This document shows, one piece after another, positions 34,385 to 42,499 of a DNA stretch of 64,000 bases; within the stretch, counting starts at the first letter, position 1; every line of letters begins with the position of its first letter. The position numbers and the translations under genes are program-made. This DNA is from Opitutaceae bacterium (GTDB lineage Bacteria > Verrucomicrobiota > Verrucomicrobiia > Opitutales > Opitutaceae), in the NCBI GenBank assembly GCA_041395105.1, contig JAWLBB010000001.1, positions 1,639,501 through 1,703,500 of the forward strand. The letters are read 5' to 3'. Below the pieces are notes generated by a model that did no database searches, was not told the origin of the DNA, and saw only the letters and a program-made list of their open reading frames with translations.

Positions 34385-35872
34385 TCAGCAGACCTGGTAG
34401 TAGGGGGAGAGAAGGAGGGTGATGACGGTCTGCCGGATGCGGATGGCTTTTTCCTTCGAGTTCCGGGCGTTGGCCAGATGCTGCGTCAATCGGCTGATGG
34501 TGTGGTCGTCGGGCTTGAGGGCGAGAAAGGCGTCGACGAGGCGGTCCACGATGAGGCCGGGCTTTTCGGACATCAGTTCGGTAAAGGCGTTGTCGGGCAC
34601 TCTGAAGGTCGCCTTGCCTTCGGCCTCGGCCGCTTCAAGGGCGCGGCGTTCGTCGGCATTGAGGCGCCGGGGATCAAACTCGGCGAAGGCGCCGAGAACC
34701 GCCTGGCGACGGGCTGCCAGGGTGGAGGCATTGATCCAGCGTTGTCCGCCGACCCACCCCCTTACGTTGGGCGGATTGAAAAAGGGCTGCCCCATCTGTC
34801 GCATGGGGATTTCCGCAAGGCGAGGAAGGGGGGATGGGTCCAGCTTCAGATCCTGCCGCAAGCCGACAGTGAACTGAACGGGGCTCTTGATCAAGTTGCC
34901 CCGGTAAGCGGGGTGATAGAAGAGGCGGCTGCGGAAGAAACGCAGGAGGAGCCGGCCGCAGTCGAAATCATCGCGGAACCACGCCTCTCCGAGGGCCTCC
35001 GGATACGCTTCGGAAAGCGGTTCATCGGAGAGGTAGAACCGGCAGAGCTCGTTCGGGAGAAACCGACGGGCGGCCGGCTGCTGGAAGACCAGGTCGATGA
35101 CGTCGTCGCCGCTCCATCGTCCAGGCTGTCCGAAGACGGTTTTGGTCCCGCCGTCATGTTGCCGGGCCACGATCACGGAGCGCCCCTGCACATTCCGGTA
35201 TCCGGTGAAGGCCCGGGCCGCCTCCTTGATGTCGTCCTCGGTGTAGTGACCTTCACCGAGGGTGAACAGTTCAAAGAGTTCCCGGGCGAAGTTTTCGTTG
35301 GGTTTGCCTTTCGCGCTTTGTTGAAGATCCAGGTACTGAATCATGGCCGGAGACCGGCTGACCGCTTTGGTCAGTGCGATGTAGGAGCCGAAACCCGACA
35401 CCCGCAGAAGCTGCTGATGCTGGAAGAGCAGCACCGGGTTTTTCACCTTGGAGGCGGCCACCACGAAGACGTTCTGAAGGAACAGGACGTACTTCTCGAC
35501 GGCCGATCGGTCCGGATCCGTCGCCAGTCCATACCAATTGATCGCGTAATTGTTGTAGGCATCCCGGGCCGTTTCCCGGAGTTCCTTTTTCCGTTGTCTC
35601 TGCTCAACCGGACTCAGGTCTTTTCCCGGTCGGGTCCTCGGGTCGGCTTCCAGGTTCGCCAGCGTCTCGGGAACGGGCATGGGCGCCGGACTTCCGAAAA
35701 TCATTGGTATTGCCCCGTCCGCGCCGGCGGCAAAGACGGCCTCAACCCGCTCGGGAGGGGCGGAGAATCCCGTTCGCAGAAGAAGGTGACGCGCGTCTGC
35801 ACGGGTCCACTCAGTCTCGGGAAGAGGTTGCCAGGCCTCGTCGGGCGCCGGAACGGGTGGAGTCGGGCTCAT
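34385..35872 (-). CDS. DUF1800 protein
   Basis: 495 residues from ATG 35872. It has the DUF1800 order: ADARHLLLRTGF near the N-terminus, HQQLLRVSGFGSY, QYLDLQQSAKGKPNENFARELFELFTLGEGHYTEDDI in short blocks around residues 180-215, then PNELCRFYLSDEPL, FNPPNVRGWVGGQRWIN and a C-terminal helical part. No clear signal peptide is seen although the DUF1501 partner carries a Tat signal. The function is unknown; the pair is usually co-transcribed, as here (2-base gap). Confidence 0.93.
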   Translation of the reverse strand: MSPTPPVPAPDEAWQPLPETEWTRADARHLLLRTGFSAPPERVEAVFAAGADGAIPMIFGSPAPMPVPETLANLEADPRTRPGKDLSPVEQRQRKKELRETARDAYNNYAINWYGLATDPDRSAVEKYVLFLQNVFVVAASKVKNPVLLFQHQQLLRVSGFGSYIALTKAVSRSPAMIQYLDLQQSAKGKPNENFARELFELFTLGEGHYTEDDIKEAARAFTGYRNVQGRSVIVARQHDGGTKTVFGQPGRWSGDDVIDLVFQQPAARRFLPNELCRFYLSDEPLSEAYPEALGEAWFRDDFDCGRLLLRFFRSRLFYHPAYRGNLIKSPVQFTVGLRQDLKLDPSPLPRLAEIPMRQMGQPFFNPPNVRGWVGGQRWINASTLAARRQAVLGAFAEFDPRRLNADERRALEAAEAEGKATFRVPDNAFTELMSEKPGLIVDRLVDAFLALKPDDHTISRLTQHLANARNSKEKAIRIRQTVITLLLSPYYQVC

Positions 35873-36047
35873 CAAGTCAGACGGGTTCGGTTATAGCCTG
35901 AAGACGTTTGTTTCGGATAAAGGTTACCGGCAACCTGGAATCGGCTGAAAACACCTTTCCCTGATTGCGGGAGTTATTCCTCCCTTGTCCATCCGAGGGA
36001 ATGCCGTCAGAATCGTCCTTCCGAAATACGCGGACTCGAGGTGTATT

Positions 36048-36740
36048 ATGAAGATACTGAACAAAAACAGTCTGATCGAGACCGTCGATCGATTCAACGA
36101 GGCGGTCTTTTGGGATAGGGATTGGGTCAGTGAAGCCGGCGCCATCCAGGAGTGGACCGGAGATCGGCTTTCGGACGGACGAGGTTATGCCGGGGGCCTC
36201 GCCATGACGGAGGCGGATTGGTCGAGAACCTTTCGGTTGTTCACCGGCGAAGTGCTGACCACAAGGGCGGGCCGGGCCCACGTCATCGCCGAAGAAGGGA
36301 CCCGGATGCTGGCGTTGATCGAGAACGTGACGGGAGTGTCCTCGCAGGCGCGGGAGGTTTCCGAGAAGAATCTGGCCTCGCGTATCTTCGAATCGGAGGG
36401 ATCGAAGGCGGACGCGGACGGGGATTTCTGTTGCGGAACGTGTTCGGTGGCGCTGTGGCGGGCCCTCGCGGCAGGCGTCTATCGGGGCCATGCGAGCGCT
36501 CTCGAGCGCGGTTTGAAAACTCTGTCTCGCCATCGGCTGCCTGGCGGGGGATGGAAGCGCTACCCGTTCTACTACACGGTGTCCTGCCTGGTCGAATCGG
36601 CCTCGCTTCCCGCCGTGAGGGAACTCCGGTTTCACCGGGAGACCATCCAACGGAGAATCGGCCTTCTCAAGAAGAAGAGCGACCGCTTCGCCAATCGACG
36701 CCGGGAACTCCTCACTCGGGCCCTCGACCTGGCGGACTGA
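36048..36740 (+). CDS. Protein of unknown function with CCGTC motif
   Basis: 230 residues from ATG 36048, chosen because GAGGTG lies five bases before it. No signal peptide or membrane helix. The middle carries a compact cysteine motif (FCCGTCSVALWRAL, about residues 126-139), and the following GGGWKRYPFYYTVSCLVE resembles segments of alpha-toroid repeat proteins, a weak similarity only. The C-terminus is a basic helix (RRIGLLKKKSDRFANRRRELL). It is divergent from the DUF1800 gene and isolated by intergenic sequence on both sides. Confidence 0.7.
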   Translation: MKILNKNSLIETVDRFNEAVFWDRDWVSEAGAIQEWTGDRLSDGRGYAGGLAMTEADWSRTFRLFTGEVLTTRAGRAHVIAEEGTRMLALIENVTGVSSQAREVSEKNLASRIFESEGSKADADGDFCCGTCSVALWRALAAGVYRGHASALERGLKTLSRHRLPGGGWKRYPFYYTVSCLVESASLPAVRELRFHRETIQRRIGLLKKKSDRFANRRRELLTRALDLAD

Positions 36741-36966
36741 TGTGGTGTCAGGCACCGGGAGGTTCCTTTCCGGGCCGCTCATTGCGGTGTCTTGCCTTGG
36801 GTGCGCCTTCGATACCCCCTGCCGGGATTGGTCTTGGAGGGGTGTCGACCCGTCTCCGCCCCGCCCCGCCGAGGCATTCAAGCCTCCGCCCCCGGCGGGA
36901 TGCCCCCGGCCAGCCACCGCGCCAAGAAACCCGAAAAAGCAGATAACAGCCTTCAGGCGGGACGCC

Positions 36967-36989
36967 TTTGTAACATAATACGTTACAAA
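36967..36989. promoter_or_regulatory. Perfect 8-bp inverted repeat, possible operator
   Basis: TTTGTAAC and GTTACAAA are separated by the 7 bases ATAATAC, an AT-rich island in GC-rich surroundings. The symmetry resembles operators of TetR-type dimers. It lies between two converging genes, where an operator would be odd, and there is no T-run for a terminator. Confidence 0.35.
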
Positions 36990-37014
36990 CCCCTCCGCAC
37001 CCACGGGGTCACGG

Positions 37015-38163
37015 TCAGACGGCGAGGTTGGTCTTGTAGACCCGTGGAACGCGTTTGGTGACTGAGGTCAGGGTTTCCCATGGGATGGTTTCCGCCCATC
37101 GACTGAACGCGCCGACGGTGATCTCGGCATCGCCCTGGCGGCCGACGATGGTTGCCTGGTCACCGACTTCGACGGCATCAAGATCGCTGATATCCACGAT
37201 GGTCTGGTCCATGGTGACCCGTCCCAGGATGGGGCAGGGGCGACCGTGGATAAGGACGTGCCCCCGGTTGCTGCAGGCGCGCGGTATGCCGTCTCCGTAG
37301 CCGGCGGTCAGGATGGCGAGGCGGGTTTCGCGTTCGACGACCCGGGTCCGTCCGTAGCTGATACCGGTTCCTATCGGCACGGTCTTGACCAACCCGACCC
37401 GGGCATGGAAGGAAAAGACCGGGTCGGTCCGGACTGTGCTGAGAATGGAATTCTCATAGGGGAGGATGCCGAATTGGAGCAGGCCGACCCGGACGGCGTT
37501 GAAGGGACCGTCTTCCGAGAACGTTTCCAGTCCCGCGCTGTTGTCGGCGTGGATCAGAAGGTCGGATCCCTCGGGGATGGGGAGTTGCTCGAGGACATCG
37601 AGGAAAAGCCTCCGCTGTGCTTCGGTGAATGCCGGGTCGGAGTCCGCACAGGAAAAGTGGGTGAAGATCCCGGCCAGTTTCAGAGCGGGGGCGTGATTGA
37701 TGGCATCCAGGATTTCCCCGGCCTGATCATGCCAGACCCCGGTTCGACCCATGCCGGTGTCGATCTTCAGGTGAACGGAAAGGATGCGATGGGCGCGGTC
37801 GGCCAGATTCTGGAAACGCCGGACTTCATCGAGCGAAGAGACGGTGGGGATGGCATCAAACTCGAGCAGGTAGGGGTCTTCGTCCGGGAGGACGGGGCCG
37901 AGGATGAGAATCGGCCAGCCGGGGCCCAACTCCCGGACGGCGGCTGCTTCGCTGACATTGGCCACGGCGAAGATATCTGCTCCGCTGTGCATAAGGCGGG
38001 CGACGGCCTGGTAGATGCCGTGTCCGTAGGCATCGGCTTTGACCACGGCGACAAATCGGATCCATTCGGGCAGGGCGCGTCGGATCGACTTTATGTTCCG
38101 TTCGAGGGCGGCGAGGTCGATTTCGGCCCAGCAGCGCAGGGGGAGGGAAGGGTTACGGCTCAT
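37015..38163 (-). CDS. alr: Alanine racemase
   Basis: 382 residues from ATG 38163 (MSRNPSLPLRCWAEIDL), which overlaps the tsaB stop as ATGA. The frame runs 20 codons further upstream inside tsaB, but that start is unlikely. The PLP lysine is Lys42 in VVKADAYGHG; LKIDTGMGRTG, the second catalytic Tyr region GTGISYGRT and GYGDGIPRACSNRG follow, ending with the C-terminal beta domain (GRVTMDQTIVDISDL). It interconverts L- and D-alanine for peptidoglycan. Cytoplasmic dimer. Confidence 0.96.
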   Translation of the reverse strand: MSRNPSLPLRCWAEIDLAALERNIKSIRRALPEWIRFVAVVKADAYGHGIYQAVARLMHSGADIFAVANVSEAAAVRELGPGWPILILGPVLPDEDPYLLEFDAIPTVSSLDEVRRFQNLADRAHRILSVHLKIDTGMGRTGVWHDQAGEILDAINHAPALKLAGIFTHFSCADSDPAFTEAQRRLFLDVLEQLPIPEGSDLLIHADNSAGLETFSEDGPFNAVRVGLLQFGILPYENSILSTVRTDPVFSFHARVGLVKTVPIGTGISYGRTRVVERETRLAILTAGYGDGIPRACSNRGHVLIHGRPCPILGRVTMDQTIVDISDLDAVEVGDQATIVGRQGDAEITVGAFSRWAETIPWETLTSVTKRVPRVYKTNLAV

Positions 38164-38906
38164 CGGCGGGCGTGCTCCGGCGACGGGGTGGGTCCGAGCT
38201 CCCGGTTGACCGGTGGCGTCCATTTCTGATAGGATGGGGATTCCGGCTGATAGGCATCGGGTAGGGCAACCGGCCGGAGGATCTGTCTTCGGACTTCCGT
38301 TGATTCGAGCAGGCGGGGTTCGTAGGCGCAGTTGGTCCAGGATTCCGGGCGCGGATTCCAGATTGGGAAACCCTCGGGCAGGAGGACGGGCGGTGAAATC
38401 CCACCGACTTGCTCCTGCGGAATCCTTCGGATTTCCGAAGCGGGCGTGGCTGGATGCGGTGAGGTGAGGCAGAACCAGCTCTGACGACGGGCATCAATCG
38501 CGACGGTGAGTGGGCCGTCGGCGCAGTGCCGCCGCAATCCAGCGGTTGCGAGTGCGAGGCTGGAATAGGTCATGAGGGTGGCTGCCGGGAGAAATCCCGA
38601 GGCCATCCAGGTTCGAAGTGCCATGGCGACTGTCCGGATCCCCAGAATGGATCCGGGGCCCTCGCAGAAGGCGACCGTGCGGATCGATTGGATCGGGACC
38701 GGGCGGGATCTGAGCAATCGCTCGACGCAGGTGAAGAGGGCGATCCCCGACTCGCGGATTTCCTCCTCCCATGACCAGCCTCCGCCGTTCACCCCGAGAC
38801 CTGCGAAGGTGGTCGGGGATGCGGTATCGACGATCAGGATGGGGAATTGGGTTTCCGTTTCGATGGCGGGTATCAAAGACCACCCGGACTGCGGAAACAA
38901 GCACAC
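38160..38906 (-). CDS. tsaB: tRNA threonylcarbamoyladenosine biosynthesis protein TsaB
   Basis: 248 residues from a GTG at 38906. The N-terminal FPILIVDTASPTTFAGLG matches the ASKHA strand of TsaB, and VAFCEGPGSILGIRTVAMAL is its diagnostic GPGSFTGLR-like segment. The start is uncertain because TsaB usually begins just before the VDTA strand, about 20 residues in. TsaB is a non-catalytic partner of TsaD/TsaE in making t6A37 on ANN-reading tRNAs. The C-terminal region is weakly conserved, as is usual. It overlaps alr by four bases. Confidence 0.85.
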   Translation of the reverse strand: MCLFPQSGWSLIPAIETETQFPILIVDTASPTTFAGLGVNGGGWSWEEEIRESGIALFTCVERLLRSRPVPIQSIRTVAFCEGPGSILGIRTVAMALRTWMASGFLPAATLMTYSSLALATAGLRRHCADGPLTVAIDARRQSWFCLTSPHPATPASEIRRIPQEQVGGISPPVLLPEGFPIWNPRPESWTNCAYEPRLLESTEVRRQILRPVALPDAYQPESPSYQKWTPPVNRELGPTPSPEHARR

Positions 38907-39137
38907 AGCCGGGGCGAGGGAATTGAAATGACAGGGGAATTGCCCCGGAGTCCGACAGCTTGCTGCTTCTCAGCATCTTGCTTCCTTCTTGAAACTCCGT
39001 GGGCAGAGTCTTTTCCCGGAGGGGCTGCCCGGGTGAATACGGTCGCGTATTCGGCATTGACCGGGGGATCGGGGCATCCCTATCGTCGACGGTTTGACAA
39101 AATCGAATCCCTCGGGAACCAGTCCACCCAAGAAGAC

Positions 39138-40445
39138 GTGAAGACCGACCTAAAAGACATCAGCGATACGCGCAAAACCCTCGTGGTCACCCTGGGTGCC
39201 GACGAGATCAGCCAGGAACACCAGGCGATCGGCGCAGAATTTGCCAAGCAGGCCCGAGTGCCGGGTTTTCGCCCGGGAAAGGCTCCGATCAACCTGATTC
39301 TGAAGCGTTTTGAGAAACAGATCGCCGAGGAGCTTCGCGGAAAGATCATGTCGCGGGCTTACCGGGACGGTCTCAAGGAGTCGAAGGCGGAGGTTCTCCA
39401 GCTGGTCGACGTTTCCGAGTTGACCCTCGAGACGGGCAAGGATGCGGAGATCTCCTTCACCATCGATATCCGCCCGGCCTTCGAGCTTCCGACCTACAAG
39501 GGATTGGCCGCCAAAGTGCCCTCGACCGAGGTCAAGGATGAAGAGATCGATCAGATGATCGAGCATATCCGTCGCGATCGGGCTGACTTCCAGCCGGTGG
39601 ACCGCGCCAGCCAGGACGGGGATTATGTGAAGTTCAGTCTCGAAGGCGCGGTGGACGGCACGCCGATCATTGAAATGGCGCCGGATCGGCCGATCTTCGG
39701 CAAGATGCCCCAGACCTGGGAGGAGGTGGGTAGCGGCGACAGCCTGATTCCCGGTCTGGCCAAGCAGCTCGGCGGACTGGCCAAGGGCGACAAGAAGGAG
39801 GTTGAGATTGATTTTCCCGGGGACTTCACCCTGGAGGCGCTCCGGGGAAAGAAGGCGGTTTATCAGATCGAGGCCCTTGAGGTTCGGGAGCGTGAGCTAC
39901 CCGCCCTGGACGAGGCATTCTTCAAGTCGCAGCAGGTGGAATCGCTCGAGGATCTGAAGGCCCGGATCAGCGAAAGCCTGAAGATGCGCAAGGAGTCCCA
40001 GAACCGTTCGGAAATCCGGAGGCAGGTGAGCGAAGCACTGGCGGCGAACGTGGAGTTCGGCATTCCCGAGAGCCTGATTGAAGCGGAAACCCAGAACATC
40101 CTCAGGCAGGTCGTGGAGCAGAACGTCCAGCGTGGGGTTCCCCAGGAGGAGTTGGAAAAGAACAAGGACGATCTCTTTGCGAATTCGCGCAAGGCCGCCA
40201 TCGGCCGGGCCAAATTGCAGCTGATCCTCGCCCGGGTCGCCGAGGCCGAGAATATCAAGGCCGAGGAGCGCGACCTCCAGCAGGTCATCATGCAGGAAGC
40301 GATGCGTTCCAAGATGAAGCCGGAGAAATACGCCAAGGAACTCTCTCGCGACCGTGGGCGGATCGACTCGATCCAGCAGGCGGTCGTTTTTGACAAGACA
40401 CTTGATTTCCTCGTTGATCAGGCTACGGTGACGACCGAAAGCTGA
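39138..40445 (+). CDS. tig: Trigger factor
   Basis: 435 residues from a GTG at 39138, giving the family's normal length and N-terminus (VKTDLKDISDTRKTLVVTL). The frame is open upstream, but that sequence has no homology. The ribosome-docking signature GFRPGK (43-48) is present. An FKBP-type prolyl isomerase domain follows (QDGDYVKFSLEGAVDG), then the helical C-terminal chaperone arms (residues about 240-435). It binds nascent chains at the exit tunnel. It leads the tig-clpP-clpX run, with a 15-base gap to clpP. Confidence 0.94.
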   Translation: MKTDLKDISDTRKTLVVTLGADEISQEHQAIGAEFAKQARVPGFRPGKAPINLILKRFEKQIAEELRGKIMSRAYRDGLKESKAEVLQLVDVSELTLETGKDAEISFTIDIRPAFELPTYKGLAAKVPSTEVKDEEIDQMIEHIRRDRADFQPVDRASQDGDYVKFSLEGAVDGTPIIEMAPDRPIFGKMPQTWEEVGSGDSLIPGLAKQLGGLAKGDKKEVEIDFPGDFTLEALRGKKAVYQIEALEVRERELPALDEAFFKSQQVESLEDLKARISESLKMRKESQNRSEIRRQVSEALAANVEFGIPESLIEAETQNILRQVVEQNVQRGVPQEELEKNKDDLFANSRKAAIGRAKLQLILARVAEAENIKAEERDLQQVIMQEAMRSKMKPEKYAKELSRDRGRIDSIQQAVVFDKTLDFLVDQATVTTES

Positions 40446-40460
40446 CCAATTTTACCTATC

Positions 40461-41084
40461 GTGAGTTATTACGTACCAGTCGTTATCGAGAACACCGGCC
40501 GTGGCGAGCGCAGCATGGACATCTACAGCCGGCTGCTCAAGGATCGTATTGTCTTCATCGGTACGCCGATTGACGACGGGGTGGCCAATGTGATCATCGC
40601 CCAGTTCCTTTTCCTCCAGATGGAGGATCCGAAGAAGGACATCCACCTCTACATCAACTCGCCCGGCGGCGTGGTCACCGGAGGGATGGCGATCTATGAC
40701 ACCATGCGTTTCCTGTCCTGCGACGTGGTCACCTATTGCATCGGTCAGGCGGCGAGCATGGCGACGGTGCTTCTGGCCGCGGGGACCAAGGGCAAGCGGT
40801 TTTCGCTGCCCAACAGCCGGGTGATGATCCATCAGCCGTCGGGTGGTGCCAGTGGGCAGACGGTCGATATTTCGATCCAGGCCAAGGAAATCATCCGCTG
40901 GCGGCGGACCCTCAATGAGGTCCTGGCCAAGCATTCCGGAAAATCGGTCGAGCGCGTTGAGAAGGATTCCGATCGCGACTACTACATGACTGGAGCCGAG
41001 GCCAAGGAATACGGTCTGGTCGATCAGGTGATCGAGGCCAAGGAGGAGGTTGCCCAGATCATCAAATCGAAGGACGCCGCCTGA
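40461..41084 (+). CDS. clpP: ATP-dependent Clp protease proteolytic subunit
   Basis: 207 residues, starting with GTG. The serine protease triad is Ser99 (GQAASMA), His124 (VMIHQPSGG) and Asp173 (DSDRDYYM), equivalent to Ser97/His122/Asp171 of mature E. coli ClpP numbering. LYINSPGG and the helix EIIRWRRTLNEVLAKHSG are standard. Fourteen subunits form the chamber into which ClpX threads substrates. It lies 17 bases before clpX and 15 after tig, the classical order. Confidence 0.97.
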   Translation: MSYYVPVVIENTGRGERSMDIYSRLLKDRIVFIGTPIDDGVANVIIAQFLFLQMEDPKKDIHLYINSPGGVVTGGMAIYDTMRFLSCDVVTYCIGQAASMATVLLAAGTKGKRFSLPNSRVMIHQPSGGASGQTVDISIQAKEIIRWRRTLNEVLAKHSGKSVERVEKDSDRDYYMTGAEAKEYGLVDQVIEAKEEVAQIIKSKDAA

Positions 41085-41101
41085 ACGGCGGTAGCTGATT
41101 C

Positions 41102-42388
41102 ATGGCTAAATCGGCGCGCATGACTCTTTGCTCGTTCTGCGGCAAATCGCAGTCCGAGGTGAAGAAGATGATCGCGGGTCCCGGGGTCTATATCTGCGAC
41201 TCCTGCGTCACCGTCTGCAAGACGATCATCGACCGGGAGCTGAAGGCGCCCGCCGTGGAGGCCAGGCCGGCCTTTCAATTGCTCAAGCCGATCGAAATCA
41301 AGAAGACGCTCGACGATTTCGTCATCGGCCAGGACCACGCCAAGAAGGTGCTCTCGGTTGCGGTCTACAATCACTACAAGCGCCTTCTTTTCGACGACAA
41401 TTACGGGGGCCGTGATTCCTCGGAATTGTCCCCGGAGTTTTCCGAGGTGGAGATCGAGAAGAGCAATATCCTCCTGGCGGGCCCGACCGGATCGGGGAAG
41501 ACCCTGCTGGCCCGCAGTCTGGCCCGCGTTCTGGACGTCCCATTCGCCATTTCCGACGCGACCACCCTGACCGAGGCCGGATATGTCGGCGAGGATGTGG
41601 AGAACATCGTCCTTCGTCTCCTTCAGGCGGCCAATTACGATGTGAAGAAGGCCGAATGCGGAATCATCTACATCGACGAGATCGACAAGATCGGCCGGAA
41701 GACCGAAAACGTTTCGATCACCCGCGATGTCTCCGGCGAGGGTGTGCAACAGGCCCTGCTGAAGATTCTTGAGGGGACCGTCTGCAATGTTCCGCCCCAG
41801 GGCGGGAGGAAGCATCCGAATCAGGAATACATCCAGGTCAACACCCACAATATCCTTTTCATCTGCGGCGGGGCCTTCGTGGGCATGGACGAAATCGTCC
41901 ACCGCCGCAACGGGGGCCGCTCGCTCGGATACGGAGCCGGCGCCCGGACCGAGAAACTGAGCGCGGAGGAGATCATGCGGGATCTGGCGCCGGAGGACCT
42001 GATCAAGTTCGGGATGATCCCGGAATTCATCGGCCGCCTTCCGGTCATCTCGGTGCTGGATTCGCTTTCCGTCGGGGATCTGGAGAAAATCCTCCTCCGG
42101 ACAAAGAATGCGATGGTCAAGCAGTACTCCAAGCTCTTCGCCATGGACGGGGTCAAACTGCGCCTGACCAAGGATGCCATCATCGGCATCGCCAAGAAGG
42201 CGATCGAGTTGAAGACGGGAGCCCGGGCGCTCCGGTCGATCATGGAAAACCTCATGCTCGAGGTCATGTACGAGTTGCCTCACCGTGACGATATCGTCGA
42301 GGTGGTCATCGATCAGGGGGTGGTCGAGGGGCGCAAGAAGCCGGTTCTGAAGAAGGCCCGTCGGACGATCCGCAAGAACGCGGCCTGA
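41102..42388 (+). CDS. clpX: ATP-dependent Clp protease ATP-binding subunit ClpX
   Basis: 428 residues. The N-terminal zinc-binding domain has Cys10, Cys13, Cys32 and Cys35. The AAA+ module includes Walker A AGPTGSGKTLLA, the GYVGEDVENIV pore-1 region, Walker B IIYIDEIDKIG, and RKHPNQEYIQV with sensor regions. An IGF-like loop for docking ClpP appears near KFGMIPEFIGRLP. It unfolds tagged proteins and feeds them to ClpP. It is the third gene of the tig-clpP-clpX run. Confidence 0.97.
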   Translation: MAKSARMTLCSFCGKSQSEVKKMIAGPGVYICDSCVTVCKTIIDRELKAPAVEARPAFQLLKPIEIKKTLDDFVIGQDHAKKVLSVAVYNHYKRLLFDDNYGGRDSSELSPEFSEVEIEKSNILLAGPTGSGKTLLARSLARVLDVPFAISDATTLTEAGYVGEDVENIVLRLLQAANYDVKKAECGIIYIDEIDKIGRKTENVSITRDVSGEGVQQALLKILEGTVCNVPPQGGRKHPNQEYIQVNTHNILFICGGAFVGMDEIVHRRNGGRSLGYGAGARTEKLSAEEIMRDLAPEDLIKFGMIPEFIGRLPVISVLDSLSVGDLEKILLRTKNAMVKQYSKLFAMDGVKLRLTKDAIIGIAKKAIELKTGARALRSIMENLMLEVMYELPHRDDIVEVVIDQGVVEGRKKPVLKKARRTIRKNAA

Positions 42389-42499
42389 GCCCATTTGGGT
42401 GTGCGGTACGGAATCCGACGTTTTCGGCTATTCCGAACTCCGGCAAGGGGCTTGCTGGATTGACTTCGGCCGAGACGCTGCTGCGGACTGGCTGGGTCC

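Noticed and set aside
35877..37004. A 375-codon minus-strand frame overlapping 36048-36740
   Set aside because: The plus-strand gene there has a good ribosome site and a plausible composition; the minus frame is Pro/Arg-rich with no domain.
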